This document shows positions 12,001-24,154 of a stretch of 64,000 bases of DNA, piece by piece. Origin of the DNA: Lepidodermella squamata (lineage: Eukaryota > Gastrotricha); the NCBI GenBank assembly GCA_047495785.1, contig JBLDXI010000029.1, forward strand, positions 1,798,001-1,862,000. Reading direction: 5' to 3'. Within the stretch, counting starts at the first letter, position 1. Each line of letters starts with the position of its first letter. The position numbers were made by a program, and so were the translations under genes. Under the pieces are notes generated by a model. That model made no database searches and was not told the origin of the DNA. It worked only from the letters and a program-made list of their open reading frames with translations.

Positions 12001-15000
12001 CAAATTCTTCCCTCATAGCCAGATCGGCACTTGCATTCAGTTGAAGAAGGGCTGATACTATTCTCAGCATTACATGGTAAAGCGGGCCTTTCCTCACCGC
12101 AAGTTTCGTGATCTTTGCAAAAGCAGTGTAAAAACCCAATCTCAGCTGGTTCAAGAGCAACCTTGAATATCAACAGACAGCTCAGACCATCACCTTGTGG
12201 TAAGGAAATGCGGCTCATTGTCCAGTTACTTGATGGCGTATCACTCGTTACGAGGTTAACCGAGAAACTTTGTAACAGCAATCCGCTCTCGGATATGAAC
12301 CTGAGATTTCCTGAGCCTGCTGGTGAGAATATTACCCCGACGAAGTTCCAATCACCATCAACTAATTCCGAAGAGTATTCAAACGAATGGTTGGTTTTCT
12401 CACAAGAGCTACAGTAAATTGTTACTTCAATTGAGTTGCCAACATTTCCGATAATCAGTGTATACAAAGGACCAGCCAAGCTGAATAGCTCACGTTTGTA
12501 TTTGACATCGGTTGAAGTGCAGTTCCGGAACAAATAGAACGAAACAGTTAATTCTGACCAGCCTGATATAGCACCGTCGGACATGTGCTCAGGGAAATAG
12601 TCTGTTGGATGTTTCTGGTAATAGATCAAGTTTTCAATTCCAAACGGGCCAGTTTGTTTTTCCATATTAGGCTTGGAAGAGCCGACCTTCTGAAGGGTCT
12701 GATGACCCCTCAGGGCGTTGGTATATCGCTCTGAATCGAAAGGAAAGTAAGCGAGTAAGCTTCCAACGCGCGGATGGTTAAATCGCCGCCTGGCTTTGAG
12801 ACGATTACATTCTTCTGTTACGCTTTTCGCGCAAATTCTACCGCTGAAACCTTTCTTGCAAGTGCACGATGATGACGATGGAGATGAATTTGATTCAGAG
12901 TTGCTTTCATCACATTCAACAGGAATGGGTTCAGTTCCATCGGCATTTGAACATATTCCACCGTGTTTGCATATGCAATGCAATATGCCGACTTGATTAG
13001 GCGTCAAAGTGGCATTGAACAGAAGAAGGCAGCTGAGAGCATCGCCTTCAGGTATTGAGGTGGCCAGGTCCCATGAATAATCTTGATCATAAGGTACAGG
13101 CGTTCCGTCTTGAAAGATTTCACTTTTCAGAATTTGGCCTCTTTCAGTGAGGAAATTCAGCGTGACTTCAACGCCAATCATGGCAGTTACACCAAAGAAA
13201 TTCCAATCTCCATCCTCGAGATCTTCCGGAGAAATGATCGAGAAAACTCTGCCGCGTTTAATCACGCTGAACCGAAACATATTCTCGATAACATCAATTT
13301 CAAAACTCAACCCAGATCCTTTGAGCTTCATTAGATTGCTTTCGTGGAGTAACTTGGCTGTAGAGCAATTGCGATACAAATAAAAAGCAATCGTCAATCT
13401 AGAAAAGATTAGATCTGAACCAGTCATTTCGAAATGGTAATTGGGCCTCTGCTCGAAAACAAGTCCCATTAGCCCGAAGGGATTCATCTTTACAGAAAGA
13501 GCAGGCTGTTTCCTTACTTGCATTGTACTTGGGCCAACTATAGGATTCCCTTCTCCCTCGGTATCAAAAGGGATGTACGCGACCATTTCGCCAATAGGGG
13601 GGCTAATCATTCTGCTGACTTTACGTCTCTTGCATACTGCATCTGTTCGTTTGGCGCAAATTCTGCCACTGAATGGTTTCTTACAGATGCAGAGACCTGT
13701 AATGGTCGAGGCAGTATTTTCAGGCTGGCAGTCCAATGGAATCGGCTCAGGCTCTCCATTTAACGGATCTGCAGCCAAACAGTTACCGCCGTGTTTACAA
13801 ATGCAATGGAGCAAGCCGACTTGGCGAGGCGACAACGCGGTTCTGTAAATTATCAAACAACTGAGAGCGTCATTAACTGGCAGTAGGATTCGGCTCAACG
13901 TCCATGAACTGTTTTCGGTCGGAATTTTCCAGGCTATTTGCGAAGTATTACGCGCTAGTACCTTGCCACTCTCTGAGATTAATTTAAATTCAACAGACTG
14001 ATCGGTCAGATTTGCCGTTGCTGCAAAGAAGTTCCAATCGCCATCAACAAGCGGTTTTGGCGTATCCACGGATAACTCAGAGCCAGATGAATTGTGAGCA
14101 AAGCTGAAGGCTAATCCTTTCATTGTTTTAACAATGCGAAAGCTGACCTCACTGCTTTGAAATCGAAGAAATTCCTCTTCCTTCGAGAGCTCAAATGATG
14201 GCTCGCATGTCCGGTACCAGTAAAATGCAATCGTGAAATTAATGGCTGCTGGCATCCCTCTGTCAGCGTGATGTTCAGGCAGAAAATCGATGAATTTATT
14301 CTGAAAATAGGCATGAATCAGCGAGGATGGGAAAAGGCTACGCCGTGTGAAGGCCAAAATGCTCAGCTCTTGCGAATTTGGCCCAGGGTGGAGTGTACTG
14401 CGACCTCTCACAATGTTAGTCGCTGAGAATGAATCGAAGTGAAGGAATGCTATCAGACTTTCGGGATCCGGGCCAAAAAACGGTTTAGATACCATGGTTT
14501 CACTGAGAGTTTTGCAGGCGAAGCGCATAGTACCGATCCGCTCGTTGGTCAGCGTTTCTTTATAAACTGTGAGACAGCTGAACGGATCGTGCCTAGGAAG
14601 CAATTTGTCGCTGATGTTGTAGCAGCCATTCTCGAGCTTTATTACGCGACTTTCGGAGATTTCTACGCCCAGCTCATTTCTCCCGACCAATGCTGTTCTG
14701 TCGGCAATGAAGGAATAAGAGACAAAACTCCATTCAGCGTTGAATTTTTCCATATCGTATTGGTAATACGCGATTGTGAATTCGCTATTATCATCAAAGC
14801 ATGAACCTCCCTCAACGGCACTGCCTCCCTTTGAGTCATAGTCTCCGAGTAGATAGAATTTCGAGTTCAATTTACTGAATGGACCTCGACTTCTCGGCTC
14901 GACACGATTAGCGGAAAAGTTTTCAAGGGGTGTGCCATCTTTCCAGTCATAGACTGATGGAGTCAAAAGGTAGAACTCAACCATTGGTGCAAATATCAAC

Positions 15001-15884
15001 AAGTTCGACCTTGGCAATTCAGGTGCCTTATACGTTGGGTATTTACATGGAGATTCATCGCGGCACAAACAAGGAACCTGGGAAATCTCATTAGCACTCA
15101 GATGCACGTCGAATAACATAACACAAGCAAGTTTGTCATCTATGAAAGGGATAAAAATTATTGTCTGCATAGTTGCAGGTAATAGAAGCTGTTTACCCGG
15201 ATGAATTCCTCCAAAGCGCACACCGGTAAATCTATCACGACTAAATGCCCTGAAAAATATGAGCTAGATAGAAAGCCGAGTTCGCGAAGGCCGAATGAGA
15301 TTAACTTACGTTTTATTGTGTAAGGGAGTGAACTGGACTCCCGAGGCAGAATATGTCCTGACCGGCTCGCCTTCAAAAACGGAAACATGTTCTGCGTAAA
15401 AAATCCATGTATTGAGTTTCGAGCCTGGAACATCAGCATTATTAGCGTAAAAAACCCGCGTTGCCACATTGGTAGTATACAACGGAAGGTCATGAAGTTT
15501 CTTATCTTCGGCCGTCATTTCATAGATGACGCTTTCCGACGTGTCATTCCGATGCTTACGCTTGCTCCGATACAAGAAATATGTGATTGTTAATGACTTG
15601 AATTCATCAAGGCGATCCATGACATAGTTTTTCATGAATTGACCCTTGCCATCACGACTCAACAATTCAGAACAGCCTCGGCCGAAAGGTCCGCTGTTAG
15701 TCTTACTCAGACTCACCTGCGGTTTAACTTTGTGAAATTCATAGAGATCAGTGAATCCGCCGTCTCCTAATATGTCAGCGTCGGGAGCATAATCTTTTCT
15801 GCCATCCAGAGGCCAATACGCAAGCGGAGCTCTCAGTGTCGCAATTTCCGAAACGAGTACAGTTAAAATGATGAAATATACCAT
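9027..15884 (-). CDS. Giant surface or secreted protein with tandem LamG-like units and EGF-like linkers
   Basis: Exons are 15884-15310, 15249-10206 (a 5 kb exon), 10158-9639 and 9583 to about 9027, with introns of 60, 47 and 55 bp that keep frame. The signal peptide is MVYFIILTVLVSEIATL. About nine and a half concanavalin/LamG-like units follow. Each opens with a motif like LxAFLPLD; five of them carry a GPFG-type motif and end DAxSCLxIYxTALTPxQV then a CxCK link. Units 3-7 begin near 14465, 13590, 12760, 11930 and 11095, a period of about 830-875 bp. EGF-like links of the SGRICAKR type separate units 3-8, and a CLCKPGWSGVNC EGF sits before unit 8. This part is about 2230 residues, or about 2550 with the 6683-7655 exon. 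A role in adhesion or extracellular matrix is inferred from the domain type only. The frame ends in a TAG at 9027 inside unit 9. Confidence 0.8.
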
Positions 15885-16228
15885 AGTTGATAAAATATGA
15901 TGAATAATAATGAGTCAAGTTCTGCTTTATTAATCTCTTTAAGGTGGATTTCTTCAATTTTTTTAGGAACTTCATTAACCAGCCGACTTGCACTCGCTCA
16001 AGTTATGTTTACTTGTCGGCCATTAATATGCATACATCGCTATACTTCTGCTCTTAAAAGGAATCGATACTGGTCTCAATTTTTCACAACTTCTTTTTCT
16101 CGGTGCAAGTATCGTTTTTGCAAAAAGGCATTGTCTTACTGCCTCCGTTAAATATAAATGAACCTGATCGTTCAGCCAACTTTCTTGGTTAGAATAGGCC
16201 CTATAATAATGAGCTTTAGTCGTGTGAA
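15885..16228. promoter_or_regulatory. Shared divergent promoter interval
   Basis: Only 344 bp separate the start codon of the giant LamG gene (minus) from that of galactosyltransferase 1 (plus). A TATAAAT sequence at 16153-16159 lies 70 bp upstream of the plus-strand ATG. The two genes may share regulation, but the sequence shows proximity only. Confidence 0.45.
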
Positions 16229-17448
16229 ATGGTTGAAATAAATATCAAATTTATCTTTTTCACGCTTCTCAGTGTGCTTTCTATAACGTATCTCGCCTTT
16301 TACCTCCCTATCATGACCAGTGAACGGCCTAAATTTTACCTTGAGTTCATTAAACCACGACGAAACCAAATTTCTTACACTAACCAAAATCACTCACGAT
16401 CTACAAAGCCTTCAACTACGGCAGCGACCGAGACGGGACCAACATCCCCTGCCCTAACTTCTATTTGCCCATTCGTTCCAAAAGGATTGGTGGGCGATAT
16501 GAAAGTCGACCTAGAAACTAATTTGACATTCGACGACATTGAAAAAGCGAATCCCAACATTCAAATGGGCGGAAAATACCGACCCTCTTACTGCCTATCG
16601 ATTCACCCAAGAATCGCCTTCATTATCCCCTACCGAAATCGCGAACCTCATTTACGAGCCTTCATCAACCATTTGCACCCAATTTTACAACGGCAGCAGC
16701 TGAATTACGTGGTCTATGTGGTGGAGCAGGCGAACAATGAAACTTTTAATAGGGCTGTACTATTGAATGCTGGCTTTCTTGAGGCGGTAGCTGATGAAGG
16801 TCAAGGATTGGATGAAGTGTTCCAGTGTTTCATTTTCCACGACGTTGATAAATTTTCTGAGGATGACCGGGGCATCTACGCGTGTCGGGACCAGCCGTTC
16901 CACTTCAATGACTACATGAAGCATATGAATTACAAGCCTTATACCTACGTCGAGGTCCAATTTGGTGGAGCAGTTGCTCTGCTGAGACGCCACGTTAGTT
17001 AACATTCATTCCTATACTGTGTACAACTTTTTTTATTCATTTGTTCATTGTTCTGCATTAGTTTTGTTCCAGTGAGCGATTTTGAAATTTCTCACTCTCT
17101 TCTTTTCAGTTTCAATTAGCGAACGGCTATTCTAACGTCTACTTTGGTTGGGGCGCAGAGGACGATGATTTGATGTATCGCCTGCAGCATTTAGGCTTCA
17201 AATTGATCAAGTCAGACATCGAACGGTACCACTTTCAGATGATCCTACATCCCAACGATAAGGGCAACGAAGTGAACAAATTGCGGATGAAGCTGCTGGG
17301 CGGGGCGACGAAGCGAATGCATCAGGATGGACTGAATTCGCTGAAATATCGAGTGGTTGAACGCGTCGAGCACAGGCTGTTTACGCATATTATGATAGAT
17401 TTCGATCGCAGACAAGTTCTTGCAGATTCTGGCGTTGACTTTTATTGA
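16229..17448 (+). CDS. Beta-1,4-galactosyltransferase-family enzyme, copy 1
   Basis: Exons 16229-16993 and 17110-17448 are joined across a gttagt/ttttcag intron and give 367 residues. It is a type II Golgi protein: short cytoplasmic tail, membrane anchor (about residues 6-26), stem, then catalytic domain. Family motifs are visible: IPYRNREPHLRAF, HPILQRQQLNYVVYVVEQA, FNRAVLLNAGF, a DVD metal site, FGGAVALL, FGWGAEDDD, and the metal-binding Met and His in MILHPND. Members transfer Gal or GalNAc from UDP-sugar to terminal GlcNAc or Glc on glycoproteins and glycolipids. After DVD the usual L-(I/L)-P is replaced by KFS, as in copy 2. C. elegans BRE-4 belongs to this family; whether the donor here is Gal or GalNAc cannot be told. 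Confidence 0.88.
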
Positions 17449-17820
17449 CATAAGGCTAGGACAATAACCGAGTGATATTGAATGGGATACCGGTGTTTTT
17501 CTGTTATTTTTTCCTGAAGTAAATTACTGCCCACGACCCACGACTGTTCAATGCTTCATCCTAATATATGCTTATTATATATCTTTGACAAAGGAAAAAG
17601 CTGTATGTTGAACCAAAAGGGAAGCGGAAGAAAAAACTAGAATGTGAAACAATAAGCTTGCACTTGGCTGTACAGCTAAACTAGTCAAGTGTGATCAAAC
17701 GGGAAAGGAGCAACTTCGCTCTCTCGTCTAAGGTGTGATCAAGCCTTGGAAGTTTAATTAACATCACATAAAGATCTCGAGACATGCACCTTCCCCGAAA
17801 TACGTTTATTAAAGCTTGAA

Positions 17821-18925
17821 ATGAATAGCAGCATTATCAGGAATATCAAATTTTTGCTCTTCACATTCTTGGTTGCTATCAGCATAGCTTACTTCTCAAT
17901 TTCCTCGATATACTTTCCGATTTTGCTGGACACAAGGCCGAAATTCATTCAGCGAGAGCTCCTGGAGGAAAGAGGTTCCAACAACATCCCGATATGCCCG
18001 TTCAAACCTCCTGGGCTCGTTGGCCAGATGAAAGTTGTGATGGATACACCACTGACAATGAAACAAATCGAAGAAGCGAATCCAAACATCCGGATAGGTG
18101 GTAAGTATCGACCGTCCGGGTGCTTATCAATTCACCCGAGAATCGCCTTCATTGTACCATACCGGAATCGCGAATCGCATCTGCGTGCATTCTTGCACCA
18201 TTTACATCCGATTTTACAGCGTCAGCAATTGAACTATGCTGTCTACGTGGTTGAGCAAGCGAACAACGAGACTTTCAACCGTGCCATCTTGCTTAATGCC
18301 GGTTTCCTCGAGGCTATAGCCGATGAAGGCCAAGGATTGGATGAAGTGTTTCAGTGTTTCATTTTTCACGACGTGGACAAATTTTCTGAGGATGACCGGG
18401 GAATCTACGCCTGTCGCGACCAGCCATTCCACTTCAATGATTACATGAAGCATATGAATTATACACCTTATCGATATGTGAAAGTTCAATTCGGTGGGGC
18501 TGTGGCGGTTTTGAGACGCCAGGTAAGCTTATTGATTCAATACTCAACCTCTCCGAGCCTCTGCATTCAATTTTTTCATGCGATAGTTTCAATTGGCTAA
18601 TGGCTACTCAAACGCGTATTTCGGCTGGGGCGGAGAGGATGACGATTTCGGATGGAGGCTACAGCACGTAGGTCTTGATCTTATCATGTCAGAAAAAGAA
18701 CGCTACCGCTTTCAAATGATACTCCATCCTAATGACGAAGGCAATGAGCGGAATTGGTCTCGCCATGGTCTGTTAAGGAACGCAACCAAACGTATGTTTG
18801 ACGATGGACTCAACTCGCTGACGTACAAAGTCATCGGCAGGACGGAGCATAGACTTTACACTCATTTGTTAATCACATTCGATCGCGATGAAGTTTTTCG
18901 AGCATCAAAAATTGATCCGTATTGA
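17821..18925 (+). CDS. Beta-1,4-galactosyltransferase-family enzyme, copy 2
   Basis: Exons 17821-18522 and 18587-18925 surround a 64 bp gtaagc/gatag intron, giving 346 residues. The N-terminal anchor is residues about 9-31, followed by a shorter stem than copy 1. Catalytic motifs are PYRNRESHLRAF, HPILQRQQLNYAVYVVEQA, FNRAILLNAGF, FHDVDKFSEDDRGIYACRD, FGGAVAVL and FGWGGEDDDFG. The intron position is identical in all four copies, directly after the RRQ/RRH codons. It is the closest relative of copy 1 (both have KFS after DVD) and lies 372 bp after it, so this is a recent tandem pair. The divergent spacing of the two C-termini suggests both are maintained as functional genes. Confidence 0.88.
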
Positions 18926-20466
18926 ATAAACCAGAGATTTTGTATATTTCATGCCTACTATATATAAATTGTATTATGCCCATAGCCGACGGAAATTTCG
19001 CTCTTGTTAATTAGAAAATAGCTGCAATTACCTCTCACCTTATAGGCACGAAACTCGTCAAATATTTGTCCGCTGCCGCGAAGAAAATACTCCAGTCCGG
19101 ATAAACAAGCAAACAAGCTTAATGATTTTCATTTCAGCGAGATTTTTTTCGGACCAATAAGACGCAATGAATCGATTATTTACCGCAAATGCAGAGTTGA
19201 CTGATAATTCTGATCGGGATTCGAAACCAGTTCATCCTAATTTATTTCCAGCTGGAAGCTATCGATGGTTCAGACGTTTATCGGTAAGGATCAGATGTGC
19301 TTTTTGAATTTAGCGCGCATATCGCGTGCATCTACACAACATGGCAGTATCAGTAAATTAGATGCTCGCATAACGGGTCATGTTTCATAAATTTGACACC
19401 CCCTGCGGAAGCTAATGCTTTAGCTTCCTTTCGCGCGACGATAATGTTTATTAAAGGTGAATCTCGGCTTTCTGCTCAACAGCTCGCCATTCATTATGGT
19501 GCCTCTCGATAATAGCATGCATAGCGAAAATACCTTGTATCTGCAGTTCTTTCAGATTGATTGTTCTTAATTTATTGTTGTCAAACCGAAATTTCCATAA
19601 ATTCTTATCAAAACTGCGAGTCACTTATTGCTCGCGGTGCAATGCCTTCAACGTATTCACCCGAATACAAGCAGGGAGTTTTCAAAATTTCAGCGTTTTT
19701 TACAAAAATTTTCTTATGCTTCTATTTTTCGTCATTAAATACCGAGAGAATGACGGTAATTGAGATCGATGCTTTTCCTATCAGAATATTCTGATAGCAC
19801 TGATTGATAGCAACGAAGTGCCTCGTAACAAAATATCAGCTATCTGTTTTCCATTTCAATTTCAGTCAACAAATTTATAAATAGTCATCGTCGTGCCTGA
19901 TATAACGACGAGAGCGAGTGTTCATTTCTATTTTTCCATGTATCTCAGGGAACTGTTACTATCAAATTATTTCATCAATGATTTCTTGGAGCTGCAAAAA
20001 CACGATAATAGACTGAACGAGTACACTCTCACTTTCCTTTAGGTATATAACGCTAATAGATTTTATTCAACTAATACCATGAAGGCTCAATTAGAAATAG
20101 ATTGAGCCTTCTACCTTAAGAATCATGATTAATCAGAGCCATATTTTAGCATTTAGAGTCAAACCCATCACACTCAGGGTTGTGATCGAAGGAAAATTTC
20201 CTCTCCTTCATACTTTTCGCCTACATTAAGCCCTTAGCTTTACAGAAAGCATTTGCTGCGAGTGAAATCATCAAGAATCAGACCCAAGACCGACGTGATA
20301 AGCGAATAGCATAGCTGTTATCGTGTCCCCATTGTTGATATTGCGTGGTTAACTATTTCTCATACCACGAATAGCGGCATTTCCTCGAAAAAGATAAAAA
20401 CGCAGCCAATTATATGTCCAAATTAATCAGTAATTACAACAGCAGGACAAAGATTTAACACTAAAT
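18926..20466. other. Intergenic stretch between galactosyltransferases 2 and 3
   Basis: No coding frame is convincing. The interval 19815-20003 is an inverted copy of 22159-22350, 20081-20112 is a small hairpin (AAGGCTCAAT facing ATTGAGCCTT), and 20222-20480 resembles 23900-24150 in direct orientation. The short frames near 19557-19794 carry no recognisable signal. Confidence 0.6.
19815..20003 (+). repeat. Inverted duplicate, left copy
   Basis: This segment, from GAAGTGCCTCGTA to GAGCTGCAAAAA, matches the reverse complement of 22159-22350 along most of its length, including TTCATCAATGATTTCTTG and CATCGTCGTGCCT. The pair flanks galactosyltransferase 3 in opposite orientations. No open frame is present. 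Confidence 0.75.
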
Positions 20467-20481
20467 GTGAGCACAACTCGG

Positions 20482-21899
20482 ATGAAATTATTTATCTGGA
20501 GAAACTACCGGTCAACTTTCTTCTCGCTGCTCATCCTACTAACTATCTACCTATGCGTGAACTTTCTATACATACCTTCCCGTCCTGTTATTGTTAAGCG
20601 TGTAAAATGCTTCCCTCCTGCGACGTCGAATGAATCATCAAAAAATGGAAAATCTCTCGCTGAACTGACAATCCCTATCTGCCCGTTCAATCCTCCCAAG
20701 TTAGTCGGGCCGCTGTATATGGACCTCGCCACAATTCCCTCCTTTGAAGAAATTGTTGAGAATAATCCCGATATTGAGATTGGCGGGAAATTCAAACCGA
20801 CACACTGTTTACCAGTCCTGCCGCGAACTGCTATTATCATTCCTTACCGGAACAGAGAGAGCCATTTAAAGGTCTTCCTCAACCATATGCATCCTATCCT
20901 ACAACGGCAACAGCTCAATTATGTGATTTTCGTTGTCGAGCAGGCTGGCAATGGTGTTTTTAACAAGGCTGTTCTCATGAACGCTGGCTACCTAGAGGTG
21001 CTCAAAGGTGAAGATCAAGCCGATTACGACAGCGTCTTTCAGTGCTTCATCTTTCACGACGTGGATCTTCTCCCGGAGGACGATCGGGGCATGTACGCTT
21101 GCAGGGACTATCCGTTTCATTTTACCGAGTACATGAAACACCTCAATTATCAACCATATGACTATATCGGTGTACTCTACGGGGGTGCGGTCTCCATTTC
21201 TAGGCGGCAGGTAATTTGTACTACGTAATATAGGGTCAATTCAAAAGCAAAAAACTGACGTCTTATTTGCTAGGTCGTATTAGTTTTGTAAGTCACTTTG
21301 TAAAATCCGCACATATTACCTATACCCTGGCTAGACCTAAATTTGACTTTGGGAAAAACCAGATGGTGTATCGTAAAATTAGGACCTACGATCGATGCCC
21401 ATGGATCCTATATAATAGATCAGCACTGGGTTATAAAACAGCAATTTAAGAAGACTATTTTGTCTTCTGAATCTTCACACGATACAATGAGCTCTAAATC
21501 TACTATTTCCGTTTTTCATTTCTCATTTGTATCAATTTTTTACAGTTTGCATTGGTGAACGGATACTCGAATGCTTATTTTGGCTGGGGAGCGGAGGATG
21601 AAGACATGGGAATTCGTATTTATAGCAAAGGAATGTACGTGATTAAATCGGAGAATGAAACCTATCGATACCAGATGATGGATCACGCGTGGGACGAGGG
21701 CAATCCGCGCAATGATATCAGACTCGAGCTGCTCAGTAACGCCACGCTGCGAATGCACGAAGACGGTCTTAATTCACTGCCATACCGTTTAGTTAGTAGA
21801 ACAGAACATGAACTTTTCACTCACCTGCTTATCGAGTTCAATCAAACTGAAGTGTTGAAAGCCTCAAAAATCGATGTTACCTACAGATGGTATATTTAG
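20482..21899 (+). CDS. Beta-1,4-galactosyltransferase-family enzyme, copy 3
   Basis: Exons 20482-21210 and 21546-21899 are joined across a 335 bp intron with a tttacag acceptor, giving 360 residues from the ATG at 20482 (an in-frame GTG five codons earlier is ignored). A short basic tail leads into the anchor FFSLLILLTIYLCVNFLYI. Family motifs are IIPYRNRESHLKVF, HPILQRQQLNYVIFVVEQA, FNKAVLMNAGYLE, FHDVDLLPEDDRG, a standard DVDLLP metal site, FGWGAEDEDMG, and Met/His metal ligands in QMMDHAWDEG. It is a close sister of copy 4 and less like copies 1 and 2. The acidic motif reads EDEDM rather than the usual EDDD. Confidence 0.88.
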
Positions 21900-21976
21900 A
21901 GGATAATGAATACATTTTGATAGTAAAAAGAGTAACTGGTAACTGGTGGCACATTTTTCTTTTTATGATACTTCAA

Positions 21977-22060
21977 AATTAGTAGAAGCTAAATAATGAG
22001 TGCGGCGTAAACGCAACCTGTTTTCGTGTATCAGCTTGCGGTCTCGGATTTTCCTATGCC
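21977..22060 (+). pseudogene. Degenerate EB-module exon relic
   Basis: This short stretch matches the first EB exon of gene B (from about 25942): GAGTGCGGCGTAAACGCAAC against GAGTGTGGCGTTAACGCGAC, then CAGCTTGCGGTCT in both. Translated it reads NECGVNATCFRVSACGLG, against ECGVNATCFRVPACGLG in gene B. It loses frame and sense after about 25 codons and has no signal-peptide exons or downstream modules. It sits about 80 bp after galactosyltransferase 3, the position equivalent to gene B after galactosyltransferase 4. Confidence 0.8.
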
Positions 22061-22158
22061 GAAGCAGTAATTAGAGAATGAACTAGGCCTTTCATATCAT
22101 CGATATCATCAATTCCTAAAATGATAACTATTTTGTGATGTTTGAGGGCATTCGTCTC

Positions 22159-22350
22159 ATGTTTTTTGCAGCTACAAGAAATCATTGATGAATTGGCTTG
22201 AAGTAGCAGCCGATTACGTTGTTATTAAGGGAAAATTAGACATGAACGTACGCTCTCGCCGCTAAATTAGGCACGACGATGATTATTAGTACATTTGTCG
22301 ATAGAAATAGAAATGGATACTTGGCTGTTTTTTTTTGTACGAGGCACTGC
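22159..22350 (-). repeat. Inverted duplicate, right copy
   Basis: This is the reverse-complement partner of 19815-20003. The pair brackets galactosyltransferase 3 and the EB relic. The reason for the inversion is not evident, and no transposase or terminal structure was seen. Confidence 0.75.
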
Positions 22351-24154
22351 TTAAACAACTATCGATAAGATGTGCAACAGATGTTCGGTCTGGTCACTCA
22401 ATTGAGACCAAGACCATATATAATTTGTCGTAACCTTATCGCTGATTCGGTATGACCTACAGTTTAGGACTTAATTTTCGTTATTGGCGATTTTGCGTCT
22501 GTAATACAATTTTATAGGTATATAGGTTTCATTGTATCATAATATCTGCTGTATTAGCCAATGACAGCCAGTTAACGATTATGGGGTTAACATTAATATA
22601 ATCTGTCAACATCATTCAGATCCTTTTTGAAACCCCTTTTCCGCTATTCCTAAAATTATTCAATGACTAAAATTCAATTTAGGCTTAAGGTTGTCAAAGT
22701 AATGAGTTCAGTGAGCTGGCTGTCTCTGCCTATTTCATAAACATCTGCATAATTTACGTATGCATACCCCTAAAAATCGCATCATAGAGAGAGTATAACG
22801 ATTACTTTAATCTACCTGGTCGTTGGCGCCTAAGTGTTAAAATTCAAGTCAACAACTGCCAACTCATTTGACTGATTTGGGTGCGGTACTCTGCTTGACT
22901 CTGGCCTAACGTCATTTGTTTGCACTCTCGGTAGGTAGTGTCAATTTCATGCTCAGTTCGCTCTTGTTGACTCAATCCTTAATCCATTGCTTAATCCTGT
23001 ATGCTAGGTGCGGTTAATAAAATTATTAGATGCCAGCCAGCTTAGTAAGACGCGAAGCTAGAGAAATCACAGCGATAATTATAAAATTTTGCTTCTTCAA
23101 CTTTCAAAATAATAATGAATAGAAATAGCGCAAAATTAACAATAAAATAATGCGTAATAACTACTTAATTGGTCATTATCCCTCATCGTTCTTTCGTCTT
23201 TAGTCTTGAACGAAAGTCCTCCATGGGATTTTGGCCTTGCTTTTGGTTTTAGGTTCAAGCAGAAGCTATGGTCTGCGTAAAAATTAGTAGAGCGGAAGTC
23301 TCAATCGCAATCAGATTATAGCGTAACATATTTTTTGCAACTGCTCCATTAGTTCCATAAGTTCCTAATGCTCCATTAGATATTACCTGGATTCCTCCCT
23401 TATTCAAAATTGATTTTTATTCAACGCAGCCATATTTTAGCCTGACATTTCAGAGTCAAACCTAGCACATTAAATTCTCAACTGGTGTTAGTTTTGGAGG
23501 CTAGCAAAGCAATCTTCACATTTTGGCTTTGAGACTTTCGATATACATAGAATTAATAGCTTCAGGCATGAAAAAGATATTATAGTTTACAATCTATTGA
23601 CCCGCGGCACTCATTGACCCGCTTTTTCTGAATGAAAGAGCTGTCGCAACTATTAGTCGCTTTCTCAGGTTGCTTTTCAATTTATGGAGATTTTTTTCGA
23701 TTTTGGTATTAAAGCAGCTATTTGAAATCAGCCTTTATAATCGCTTGTATTTCTTATTTATTTGATCCGTCCTCTCTAACTGCAAGCGTGCTGATCTCGC
23801 GGAAGATTTTTTGCGGTTAAATACAATAAAATGGCCAGCCTATTGTCTCAGTACTACGAGATACTCGCTTGGAAGGACTAACGGATATAATTTTCTATCT
23901 GCCTTAATTCATAATGCGCCCTTAGCTTTACGGGAAGCATTTACTTAGGAATAAAATCATTGAGAACCAAACCAGCACGATGTCCAGGTGAGTGTGTGGG
24001 TAGCTATTTCTCATGCAGCGATTAGCGACTATGATTAGCGAGACTTTCGCAAAATTATTAACATAACAGCAGATAATATGTTTGAGTCCAAAATAATTAC
24101 TAATTTACAATATTGCAGGATCAAGATATTACAGTAAATGTGAGCACCACTCGG
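22351..24154. other. Intergenic stretch between galactosyltransferases 3 and 4
   Basis: No gene is seen. From about 23900 onward it resembles the DNA just upstream of copy 3 (for example GCCCTTAGCTTTAC and GCTATTTCTCAT-type words in the same order), so the tandem duplication carried the 5' flank. A tattgcag acceptor at 24119 suggests a leader intron for copy 4. Confidence 0.6.

Noticed and set aside
13083-13848. Plus-strand open frames over the giant LamG exon
   Set aside because: They are antisense shadows of a strongly coding minus-strand frame that keeps its domain repeats and cysteine spacing.
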